A DNA stretch of 36,793 bases from Bacteroidales bacterium. Its GTDB lineage: Bacteria > Bacteroidota > Bacteroidia > Bacteroidales > UBA1402. The stretch covers positions 1 through 36,793 of the forward strand of contig JAAYBL010000289.1 of the NCBI GenBank assembly GCA_012718945.1. Direction: 5' to 3'. The notes under the pieces were generated by a model. The model was not told the origin of the DNA, searched no databases, and saw only the letters and a program-made list of their open reading frames with translations. Below, one piece after another: positions 17,563 through 24,979 of this stretch. How positions within the stretch are numbered: the stretch's first letter is position 1; each line of letters opens with the position of its first letter. Position numbers and translations under genes: made by a program.

Positions 17563-19389
17563 ATGAAAAAAAGCCGTTCCCTACGCCATCAACTACGCAG
17601 TAGTTCTACGTTGCTGTTTTCAGGCACCTTGCTGGCCATCAGTTTGTTCGCCCATTGCCCCCAGGCTACTAGCCTCCCCCCCGTATTCGGCGCAGACTAC
17701 ACCAACAAGACCACGAAAGATCCATTGACACGCACCTTCATCAGTCCCTTACGCATCGTCTGGAAACAAGCCGGGAAAGATGGCAAGCTGGTGCAGGATG
17801 AGCAATGGCTCTTGCAACCCGGTAACAGTCAAGCTGTCATGGGGCGCAAAAACATGTGCAAAATGATCAGTACAGCCACCGACACAGCCTCCATCCTGCT
17901 CGATTACGGTAAGGAGTTGCATGGCGGCCTGCAATTGGTGTTAGGCTCTTCCTCCAGACGGCAACCCTCCTTGGTTCGCATCCGTTTTGGTGAATCAGTG
18001 GGCGAAGCCAACAGTCAAACCCTGAACACTGAATGGAAAGTAGGCTATTCCACTGACGACCATGCCAAGCGGGACATCATTGTCGAAATACCCAGGGATG
18101 GGTTGTTTGAAATCGGTCAGACAGGCTTCCGCTTCGTCAGAATTGACCTGTTGCAACCCAACACAACCATCCATATAAAAGAAGCCAGAGCCATTCTTCG
18201 TTACAGGGACATTCCCTACCTGGGCTCCTTTACCTGCAACGACCAACGTATCAACCAAATATGGCAAACAGCCGCCTATACCGTGCACCTGAACATGCAG
18301 GAATACCTGTGGGACGGCATCAAGCGCGACCGATTGATTTGGTTGGGAGATATGCATCCCGAGGTGGCAACCATCAGCCGGGTCTTCGGAGCCAACGATG
18401 TCGTACCTGCCAGCCTGGATCTGGCTTGTACACAATTTCCCCTGCCAGCCTGGATGAACAACATGAGTGCCTACTCCCTTTGGTACCTCATCATCCACCA
18501 CGAATGGTACCAGCACCACGGTGACCTGGCGTTCCTCCAACGACACAAGGCCTACATTCTGGGATTGGTGGCACAAATCGACGCCCTCATTGATGAGAAT
18601 GGCAACGAAACCCTTTCTCCCAACCGCTTCCTGGATTGGCCCTCTACCCCCAATCCGGCCGGCGTAGAAGCTGGGTACAGAGCGTTGCTCAGTTGGGCCT
18701 TGCAGGATGCAAGCATTCTATGCCAGGTGCTAGAGGAGCCTGCCATGGCCCAACACTGCCTACAAGCCAACACCAGACTCAACCGGAAACAACTGGGGCA
18801 CAACAACCTGAAGCAGGCTGCAGCCCTGATGGCCATTAGTGGACAGATGACACCCGACAACGCAGCTAAAAACGTGGTGGGCGTCAATGGGGCTGCTGGC
18901 TTTTCCACCTTCTACGGTTACTACATGTTGGAAGCATTGGCCCTGGCCGGTCAATACCAGCAGGCACTCGACATCATCCGACAATTCTGGGGCGGCATGC
19001 TCGACCTTGGGGCTACGACGTTCTGGGAAGACTTCAACCTGGATTGGATGGAAGGATCAGCTCGATTGGATGAGCTCACTCCTGCCGGCAAAAAAGACAT
19101 CCACGGCGATTTTGGCGCCTACTGTTACCCGGGTTACCGACACAGCTTGTGTCACGGCTGGTCTTCTGGACCGGCAGCCTGGTTGATCGACCATGTCCTG
19201 GGTATTCAAGTGCTTGAACCAGGCGCGCAACGATTGCTAATCGAGCCTCACCTGGGCGACCTGGACTGGGCGGAAGGCAGTTACCCCACTCCGAAAGGTA
19301 TGGTTCATGTCAGGCACGAAAAACTGACGAACGGAACAATTAAAACAACTGTCAAGGCCCCTGAAGGCATCTTTTACGACGAAAAATAA
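17563..19389 (+). CDS. GH78-like alpha-L-rhamnosidase, secreted
   Basis: I start at ATG 17563 (MKKSRSLRHQ, 608 aa) because it gives a basic head plus hydrophobic signal segment and lies downstream of the -7 box. A beta-sandwich N-terminal part (about 60-230) precedes an (alpha/alpha)6 barrel (about 235-530) and a C-terminal beta-domain (LLIEPHLGDLDWAEGSYPTPKG). The signature D251-G-I-K-R-D256-RLIWLGDMHPE corresponds to the GH78 segment DxxxRExxxWxGD. The usual Glu after Arg is Asp here. SLCHGWSSGPAAWL near the C-terminus is also typical. The family releases alpha-L-rhamnose from rhamnogalacturonan, glycans or glycosides. It converges with the histidine kinase gene with a single base between stop codons. 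Confidence 0.85.
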   Translation: MKKSRSLRHQLRSSSTLLFSGTLLAISLFAHCPQATSLPPVFGADYTNKTTKDPLTRTFISPLRIVWKQAGKDGKLVQDEQWLLQPGNSQAVMGRKNMCKMISTATDTASILLDYGKELHGGLQLVLGSSSRRQPSLVRIRFGESVGEANSQTLNTEWKVGYSTDDHAKRDIIVEIPRDGLFEIGQTGFRFVRIDLLQPNTTIHIKEARAILRYRDIPYLGSFTCNDQRINQIWQTAAYTVHLNMQEYLWDGIKRDRLIWLGDMHPEVATISRVFGANDVVPASLDLACTQFPLPAWMNNMSAYSLWYLIIHHEWYQHHGDLAFLQRHKAYILGLVAQIDALIDENGNETLSPNRFLDWPSTPNPAGVEAGYRALLSWALQDASILCQVLEEPAMAQHCLQANTRLNRKQLGHNNLKQAAALMAISGQMTPDNAAKNVVGVNGAAGFSTFYGYYMLEALALAGQYQQALDIIRQFWGGMLDLGATTFWEDFNLDWMEGSARLDELTPAGKKDIHGDFGAYCYPGYRHSLCHGWSSGPAAWLIDHVLGIQVLEPGAQRLLIEPHLGDLDWAEGSYPTPKGMVHVRHEKLTNGTIKTTVKAPEGIFYDEK

Positions 19390-19390
19390 C

Positions 19391-20566
19391 TCACGCCATG
19401 GGGACGGTAAAACAGAACGTGCTACCTTCACCTTGTCTACTGTCCACCCAAATACGACCGCCCTGTTTTTCCACAAACTCCTTACAAATCAACAAGCCCA
19501 ACCCCGTACCCTCCTCGTTATTGGTACCCTTGGTGGAGAGTAGTTCAGATAGGCTCCAAAGTTTGGTCATGGCCTCCTCTGTCATTCCCACCCCTTTATC
19601 GGCCAAACCGACCGTCAACATGGCATCGCTCGGACCCTGTTCAGAAAAAATGGTTACCACGCTGTCACTCCAAGAAAACTTAATCGCATTACTCACTAAA
19701 TTTCGCAGCACTGTCTTGATCATAGCCTCATCGGCAAACACCAGGGTATCTTCTGCAACCTTGACATCAAAAGTTATACGCTTGGTAGCCGCCGTCTGAT
19801 TCAAGACCTCGATGACTTCGTGACATAGTTGATCGAGTTTCATACTGCCAGGATTAAAAGGCATCTTACCCATTTGCGACCTGGACCATACCAATAAGTC
19901 ATCCAGCAGACGATACGTTTTTACGGCAGCCTCATTGATCAAACGGATGAAGGTATTCATTTCCTCCCTTGAATACTGGTCTGAATTTTCCATCAGGACC
20001 TCACTCAACCCCATTAAGGCTGTTAATGGGCTTCTAAGGTCGTGAGCCATGATCGACAAAAATTTATCCTTGGTTGCATTGGACTCCTTGAGGCTGGCGT
20101 TGACCTGATTTAATTGTTGATAAGTGGCTTCCAGGGTCACTTTTTCTCTGATAAGTTGTCGCTGCAGGTTACTTATCTCAGCATTTAAATGACTCAAACG
20201 TGTGTTATGATCAGCCAATTGTTTGGCGTCCATTCCACCCACTATCAACAACCGCTCATCCTTTCGAAAAACAAGGGCCTGGAGGGATATAAAGGTTCCT
20301 TGCGCATCGCCTATGGTGAGAAATCCGTTGTACACAGGATTTGATAGCGGGGCAGTCATGTCCAGCAATTGCTCGAATGTAGGGTTTAAAAGGGATTTCA
20401 ATGGTGAAGCACCCAGCCATTCGTACATGGAAGCATTGGTATGCAACAGGCGACCGTCGGTAGAAAATTCCGCCAGGTATATCGAAGGACTGATATGCAG
20501 CATCAACTGCATTTCCATTTGCCAGAAGATGCAGAAGTCAGTATTTTGATTAGTGGACATTGGCAT
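19391..20566 (-). CDS. Soluble PAS-domain sensor histidine kinase
   Basis: This 391-residue kinase has no transmembrane segment or signal peptide, so it is cytoplasmic. A PAS-like domain (about 15-112; SPSIYLAEFSTDGRLLHTN, YEWLG) is followed by a coiled coil (about 115-170), then HisKA with H175 in MAHDLRSPLTAL. The HATPase domain has an N-box RNLVSNAIKFSW, G1 DKGVGM and G2 GTGLGLLICKEFVEKQGG. The tail WVDSRQGEGSTFCFTVP is a standard kinase ending. No receiver domain or response regulator gene is adjacent, so the output partner is elsewhere. The start (20566, or ATG 20560) lies inside the end of the cobalamin-binding gene, so the two are translationally coupled and probably function together. 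Confidence 0.93.
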   Translation of the reverse strand: MPMSTNQNTDFCIFWQMEMQLMLHISPSIYLAEFSTDGRLLHTNASMYEWLGASPLKSLLNPTFEQLLDMTAPLSNPVYNGFLTIGDAQGTFISLQALVFRKDERLLIVGGMDAKQLADHNTRLSHLNAEISNLQRQLIREKVTLEATYQQLNQVNASLKESNATKDKFLSIMAHDLRSPLTALMGLSEVLMENSDQYSREEMNTFIRLINEAAVKTYRLLDDLLVWSRSQMGKMPFNPGSMKLDQLCHEVIEVLNQTAATKRITFDVKVAEDTLVFADEAMIKTVLRNLVSNAIKFSWSDSVVTIFSEQGPSDAMLTVGLADKGVGMTEEAMTKLWSLSELLSTKGTNNEEGTGLGLLICKEFVEKQGGRIWVDSRQGEGSTFCFTVPMA

Positions 20567-21215
20567 TGATAAATGACGCCGGGTTGGTCAACAAGGCTTT
20601 AAGAGTATATAAATCTGACAGATACGTCACATTGGAGAAAGCAAGCAACCGCTCCTGTCCACCTTTGCCAAATGCCTGACCTCCTACTAGAATGGGCAGC
20701 GAAGGAAAGATTCGACGTATGGTCTGCAGCATCTTTTCCAGGGTGGGCCAATTGAATGACAAAGCCATGGACAAGGCCAAAACCTGAGGCCGAACGCTGT
20801 TCATAAAGCGCACCAGGTCATCGGTTGGCAAGCCAGCTCCCAGAAAATGAGTAGTCCAACCCGCCAGTTCAAACACATCGGATACCATCTTGATGCCTAC
20901 TTGGTGTTGTTCATTTTCAACGCAGGCCAGCACCACCGTTTTAGGCTGTTTCCTTGTTGCAGCAATGGTTGGGTACAGGTCGTTCATGATGGCTTGCACA
21001 ATGGCCGAGGCCAGGTGCTCGGTGGCCACTCCGATGCGACCGGTTTCCCACAACACACCGATCTTGTACAAACTGCTTTTCAATAGTTGCTCATAGATAT
21101 CATCCACCGAAACGCCCTCTCTGATAAAATCGGCTACCATATTGGAAGCAAGGCTCCGTTCTCCCGCCAGGAGGGTGTTCAGAAAACCAGATTGTCTGTC
21201 AGTATCAATATCCAT
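20550..21215 (-). CDS. Standalone cobalamin-binding sensor protein (CarH-like light-sensing module)
   Basis: I use ATG 21215 (MDIDTDRQSGF, 221 aa), since upstream residues do not fit the fold. The N-terminal four-helix cap (about 5-88) contains W56-x9-E66-H67 in LWETGRIGVATEH, the pattern that in CarH photoreceptors covers the upper face of adenosylcobalamin. The Rossmann-type B12 domain (about 90-205) has E102-x-H104-x-x-G107, the lower-ligand motif in its CarH-like form. It also has LSMALSFNWPTLEKM and ILVGGQAFG, matching the dimethylbenzimidazole-tail-binding loops. No DNA-binding or methyltransferase domain is attached. The residue after Trp is Glu57, whereas CarH has the His that forms its light adduct. 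Its 3' end overlaps the histidine kinase gene. The inferred role is to sense cobalamin or light and control the kinase. Confidence 0.88.
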   Translation of the reverse strand: MDIDTDRQSGFLNTLLAGERSLASNMVADFIREGVSVDDIYEQLLKSSLYKIGVLWETGRIGVATEHLASAIVQAIMNDLYPTIAATRKQPKTVVLACVENEQHQVGIKMVSDVFELAGWTTHFLGAGLPTDDLVRFMNSVRPQVLALSMALSFNWPTLEKMLQTIRRIFPSLPILVGGQAFGKGGQERLLAFSNVTYLSDLYTLKALLTNPASFINANVH

Positions 21216-21248
21216 CAGTGAAAACCGTTGAGTGTTCTGAGGTATGAA

Positions 21249-21278
21249 CAAGTATAATGGTATTTTTGTTTTATCAAC
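21249..21278 (-). promoter_or_regulatory. Candidate promoter of the cobalamin sensor / kinase operon
   Basis: On the minus strand GTTG (21275-21278) lies 18 bp before TATACTTG (21249-21256), one mismatch from TAnnTTTG. The box is 4 bp from the oppositely oriented -7 box of the peroxidase gene, and the -33 side overlaps that gene's leader. The leader to ATG 21215 would be about 30 nt. Confidence 0.4.
21261..21268 (+). promoter_or_regulatory. -7 box of the glutathione peroxidase gene
   Basis: TATTTTTG is a full match to TAnnTTTG, 48 bp before ATG 21317. I do not see a good -33 box upstream, so expression may need an activator, or the site may be weak. Confidence 0.45.
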
Positions 21279-21316
21279 TGATCGTTTTACATGCCACAAC
21301 CACTCAAAAAAAACAG

Positions 21317-21862
21317 ATGAAAAAACAGTACCCCCTTCTGCTTACCCTCCTGCTTTGGTTTATGTCACTATCAGCCCAGGAATCAAGCACCACCACTCCC
21401 CGTATTTACACCTTCACAGTCATGGACGCACAAGGCAACCCTGTCAACATGGCTGACTTCCAGGGCAAGACCCTCCTGATTGTCAATGTAGCCAGCAAAT
21501 GCGGTTACACAAAGCAATATGCACCGCTTGAAGCACTGTATAAGAAATACAGGGATAAGGGCCTCCTAATACTGGGGTTCCCATGCAATCAATTTGCCAA
21601 CCAGGAACCAGGCACTAATGAGGAAATCCAGGCTTTCTGTACGTTGAACTATGGCGTTACCTTCCCCATTTTTGCCAAAATTGATGTCAACGGAGCGGAC
21701 GCTCACCCATTGTACATATATTTGAAAGAAGCCACAGGTGGTGATCCCATCAAATGGAATTTCAACAAGTTTCTCGTTGACAAGTCGGGGAAAGTCATCA
21801 AGCGTTATCAGTCGGGCGACTCCCTTGAAGCCTTGGAAGAAGACATCAAAGCCATACGCTGA
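21317..21862 (+). CDS. Exported glutathione peroxidase-family thiol peroxidase
   Basis: I use ATG 21317 (MKKQYPLLLTLLLWFMSLSAQ, 181 aa), which gives a clean signal peptide. The ORF-track start at 21257 precedes the -7 box. The catalytic tetrad is visible: Cys in NVASKCGYTKQY, Gln in GFPCNQFANQEPG, and Trp and Asn in IKWNFNKFLVD. A second Cys in EIQAFCTLNYGVTFP is at the resolving position of the thioredoxin-dependent, non-selenium type. The family reduces hydrogen peroxide and organic peroxides. The signal peptide implies a periplasmic site, where the reductant would need to be a periplasmic thiol system. It is divergent from the cobalamin sensor and has closely packed promoters with it. Confidence 0.93.
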   Translation: MKKQYPLLLTLLLWFMSLSAQESSTTTPRIYTFTVMDAQGNPVNMADFQGKTLLIVNVASKCGYTKQYAPLEALYKKYRDKGLLILGFPCNQFANQEPGTNEEIQAFCTLNYGVTFPIFAKIDVNGADAHPLYIYLKEATGGDPIKWNFNKFLVDKSGKVIKRYQSGDSLEALEEDIKAIR

Positions 21863-21902
21863 TTTTTCGGCCATTTTAAGACCGGGCTAGCAGAAAAAAA
21901 CA

Positions 21903-21910
21903 TACCTTTG
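21903..21910 (+). promoter_or_regulatory. -7 box of the chorismatase-like operon
   Basis: TACCTTTG is a full match to TAnnTTTG, with ATG 21937 placed 26 bp after it, like several other starts in this window. No clear TTTG-type -33 box is seen. Transcription of the three-gene unit 21937-26473 probably starts here. Confidence 0.5.
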
Positions 21911-21936
21911 CTTGCCTTAGTCTAACGAATGTCCTG

Positions 21937-23067
21937 ATGATACACCGCCTTGCCTATTCCCCCTCAGCGTCACTCTCTTTCCACGAAGCCTTTGCTGATT
22001 GCCTCCAACAAATTGACAGACTGACAGCTGTCAAGCCCATTCTTGGGATTGTCTTTTTTGTCAACGCCAACACCATGGCCGATTACCACACCGAAGCGGC
22101 AAGCATCTTATCAACGATGGACCAATCTGAAAGGAGAATGCCTGCCAATATCCTGGCTCAGCCCAACACAGCTGCCGTTTCGATGGAAATGTGGATAGAT
22201 GAGGAGGCCAAGGATCTGAAGTATCTTGAGACCGATGGTCAGCGTTACACACGCTACACGACCAGAGGCAGCCAGGCACTGCTGGCACTGGGTCTGCATG
22301 CCTCGCCCGAACTGCCTTTGCAGTCGCAAGCGGAAGCCACTTTTCAACACCTGTACAACGTGCTTGAACAAGAAGGGCTCACATTGACCGACATTGTTCG
22401 TCAATGGAATTATGTACCAGAAATCCTGGCCCTGCAAATCCATGAGGGCAAAACACTTCAACACTATCAAGTATTCAATGAAGTCAGAAAGGCTTGTTAC
22501 GCCAAACACACCTTCAGACACGGTTACCCCGCAGCCACAGGCATTGGTGTGAAAACGGGTCCTTTTTCCATTGATGTCTTGGCACTGGCCTCACATGCAG
22601 CGGTCGACAAAAAAGGACTATCCAATCCCAACCAACAAAATGCGTACCAATATGATCAACAACAGTTGATTGGCGATGCACTCTGTGGTCAACAAAAGAA
22701 TCCCCCTTTGTTCGAAAGGGCCAAACTTCTGGCCTGGGAAGACACGGCTCAGGTCATAGTCTCAGGCACAGCCTCCATCCTGGGTCAGGAAACGGTTGGG
22801 CAGGGCGATGTAAGCCATCAAACAGAAGTCGCCATTCAAAACATGCTAGACCTGCTCGCACCGGCAGTGACAGGCAGACAGAAACATTTTGAGTTCAACG
22901 GATTGAGGGTCTATATTAAACAAAAGAAAGACTACAAGGCCGTAAAAGATGTCTGCCAGCGCTTTTTCCCAGGCATACCCACCGTTTATGTCCAGGCCGA
23001 TGTCTGCCGTGACAACCTTTTGATGGAAATTGAAGGAGAAGCTGTCGAATTAAACGAAGCCCCATGA
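21937..23067 (+). CDS. Chorismatase-like protein (FkbO/Hyg5/XanB2 type)
   Basis: This 376-residue cytoplasmic protein has two RidA-like halves. Segments match the chorismatase family: LTDIVRQWNYVPEI and YQVFNEVRKACYA in the middle, GYPAATGIGV, VIVSGTASILGQETVGQGDVSHQTEVAIQNM (read in parts), and a tail VCRDNLLMEIEGEA, where the family places its catalytic Glu region. Known members hydrolyse chorismate to dihydroxycyclohexadienoate, 3-hydroxybenzoate or 4-hydroxybenzoate, feeding natural products such as FK506, hygromycin-type compounds and xanthomonadin. The subtype cannot be assigned by eye. Its stop codon overlaps the DUF6057 copy B start (ATGA), so it is translationally coupled to a membrane module. 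No aryl-polyene or polyketide genes are nearby. It could also be a non-catalytic RidA-like relative. Confidence 0.75.
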   Translation: MIHRLAYSPSASLSFHEAFADCLQQIDRLTAVKPILGIVFFVNANTMADYHTEAASILSTMDQSERRMPANILAQPNTAAVSMEMWIDEEAKDLKYLETDGQRYTRYTTRGSQALLALGLHASPELPLQSQAEATFQHLYNVLEQEGLTLTDIVRQWNYVPEILALQIHEGKTLQHYQVFNEVRKACYAKHTFRHGYPAATGIGVKTGPFSIDVLALASHAAVDKKGLSNPNQQNAYQYDQQQLIGDALCGQQKNPPLFERAKLLAWEDTAQVIVSGTASILGQETVGQGDVSHQTEVAIQNMLDLLAPAVTGRQKHFEFNGLRVYIKQKKDYKAVKDVCQRFFPGIPTVYVQADVCRDNLLMEIEGEAVELNEAP

Positions 23068-24977
23068 AAACGACCACACCCCCAAAAGGCAAAGCCCCAA
23101 TAGAAAGGACTCAACGTCTTGCAGCCCCCCAGCCTCCCAGATGGCTGAACGCTGTCTGGATGCTGCTCTTTATCGGTTTTGCCCTCTACATGACGTTGTT
23201 CAGCAACCGTTATTTACTATGGGAACTGCACGACCAAAACCTGTTTGTCGCCGATAAAGCCTATCTGGCAGACTGCCTCAATGGCATTGGTGGTTTCACG
23301 GTCTACCTGGCAACCTTTCTCAACCAATTTTTCATTAACCCGACCTTGGGTAGTCTGATATACCTGGCTCTCCTCGTTTTAGTGGTTCTAACCACAGCCA
23401 AGGCTTTCAAATTGAAAGGCTGGGCATTCCCGCTCGCCTTGATACCCGCACTATTGTTGGTGCTGAGCTTGGTACAAAACGGTTACATGATTTATTTGCT
23501 CAAACTGGAAGGTTTCACCTATGTCAGCATCCTGGGAACCCTGATTGCCCTCCTGGCGCCTCTGCTGGCTGACCGTTTTAAAAGCCTTACAGGAAAAAGT
23601 GTGTTCACACTGGTTTACCTATTGGTAGCCTACCCCCTGGCCGGCGCCTACGGATTGGCCGGCGGTCTCTTGCTAATGCTTATCTATCTAACGGACGCAC
23701 TGGTTAACAAACAATGGAACAACTTGCTGCCTGCCGCATTGGCACTGGCCGGCACACTGGTATTCCCTCAGCTCTACTACCTATGGGTGTACGAAACCAC
23801 GATGCGCGAACTTCTTTATGTTAGCAACCTGCCTGACTACCTTTGGGATGGCGCCGAACGGGTATTGTGGTTGCCTTACCTACTGCTGCTGGGGTTCGGT
23901 ATCGTTGTTACCCTATGCACCCGATTACACCTGACATTCAGCAAAGCCCTCCGTTTCTGGCACCTGGCCCCCCTGTTGATGGTGTTGCTGTGTGTCACCC
24001 TGGTCGTCAGGAAACAATACAAGGATGCTAATTTCACCACCCAGATTGCCATGATGGAGGCCACCGAACGGCAGGATTGGAACAAGGTGTTGCGCCTGCT
24101 CAAAGAGACCACCGACGAACCGACCCGCCTCATGGTGATGCACAAAAACCTGGCTTTAATGAAATTGGGCAGACAAGGTGACACCCAGTACAGCTACCCC
24201 GATGGCAACAAACCGATGAACTACCAACGGCGTCTGGTAGAAGTACAGTTGGCCGGTCCCTCTTTTTACTTCCATTATGGAAAAAGCAATTACTGCTACA
24301 AATGGTGTATGGAAGGCATGGTGGAATACGGCATGAGTCCCACCTATCTTAAGTATTTTGTACTGAGCAGCCTGGTCAATGGAGAGCCCAAACTAGCCGA
24401 CAAGTACAACAAAATCCTGGCCAAATCGCCCGTGCACAAGGGCTGGGCCAAAGCCCATCAACCACTCATCGATGATACCGCTCTGGTAGCCACCGACCCG
24501 TTCTTTGCCAAAGTATTGCCTTTGACCAAATACGACAGCTATCTGGATGGTGATTTTGGATTATTGGAACAATACATCCGCAGGGATTTCGCCCACATGA
24601 TCGGGGGACCTCCGGAAATGGTGGAGTTGTGCATATTATTCAACATGGAACTCAAGGACATCGACCGTTTTTGGCCTGCCTTCATGTTTTGGATGCAAAA
24701 AGGTCAACCCTTGCGTAAGCACATGCAGGAAGCTGCCCTTTTGTTTCAACACCTTGAGCGGAAATTCCCCTTAGACACCTCCAGGTTCGACCAGGCCGTA
24801 CTGAACCGGTTTCAAGACTTCGTGTCCATGGTCAACCAATACGCCAACTACCCGGAAAGTGCTGTTGTCGAACTGTATAAACAACGTTTCGGCGACACCT
24901 ATTGGTTTTACTATTTCTTCGTCAAAGACCACAGCAACCGCGACGCCAAAGGCGAACAAAAACCCTATTCTTCCTGA
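23064..24977 (+). CDS. Polytopic membrane protein, probably DUF6057 family, copy B
   Basis: This 637-residue protein is a paralogue of the one at 12843. It has the same plan: a basic head (about 1-28), about ten hydrophobic segments (to about residue 320) and a soluble helical half. Shared stretches with copy A include LWELHDQNLFV (against LWKVQDLDLFV), EPTRLMVMHKNLALMKLG, CYKWCMEGMVEYGMS and DTYWFYYFF. Copy B has more Cys in the soluble part (NYCYKWC against NYAYRWS). The start overlaps the upstream stop by 4 bp, and the CxxCH lipoprotein gene starts 2 bp after its stop. Three proteins are thus tightly linked in expression. Function is unknown. Confidence 0.85.
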   Translation: MKTTTPPKGKAPIERTQRLAAPQPPRWLNAVWMLLFIGFALYMTLFSNRYLLWELHDQNLFVADKAYLADCLNGIGGFTVYLATFLNQFFINPTLGSLIYLALLVLVVLTTAKAFKLKGWAFPLALIPALLLVLSLVQNGYMIYLLKLEGFTYVSILGTLIALLAPLLADRFKSLTGKSVFTLVYLLVAYPLAGAYGLAGGLLLMLIYLTDALVNKQWNNLLPAALALAGTLVFPQLYYLWVYETTMRELLYVSNLPDYLWDGAERVLWLPYLLLLGFGIVVTLCTRLHLTFSKALRFWHLAPLLMVLLCVTLVVRKQYKDANFTTQIAMMEATERQDWNKVLRLLKETTDEPTRLMVMHKNLALMKLGRQGDTQYSYPDGNKPMNYQRRLVEVQLAGPSFYFHYGKSNYCYKWCMEGMVEYGMSPTYLKYFVLSSLVNGEPKLADKYNKILAKSPVHKGWAKAHQPLIDDTALVATDPFFAKVLPLTKYDSYLDGDFGLLEQYIRRDFAHMIGGPPEMVELCILFNMELKDIDRFWPAFMFWMQKGQPLRKHMQEAALLFQHLERKFPLDTSRFDQAVLNRFQDFVSMVNQYANYPESAVVELYKQRFGDTYWFYYFFVKDHSNRDAKGEQKPYSS

Positions 24978-24979
24978 TT

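Noticed and set aside
21216-21316. Cobalamin riboswitch near the B12-binding protein
   Set aside because: The gap is short and filled with promoter boxes; I see no B12-box-like sequence on either strand.
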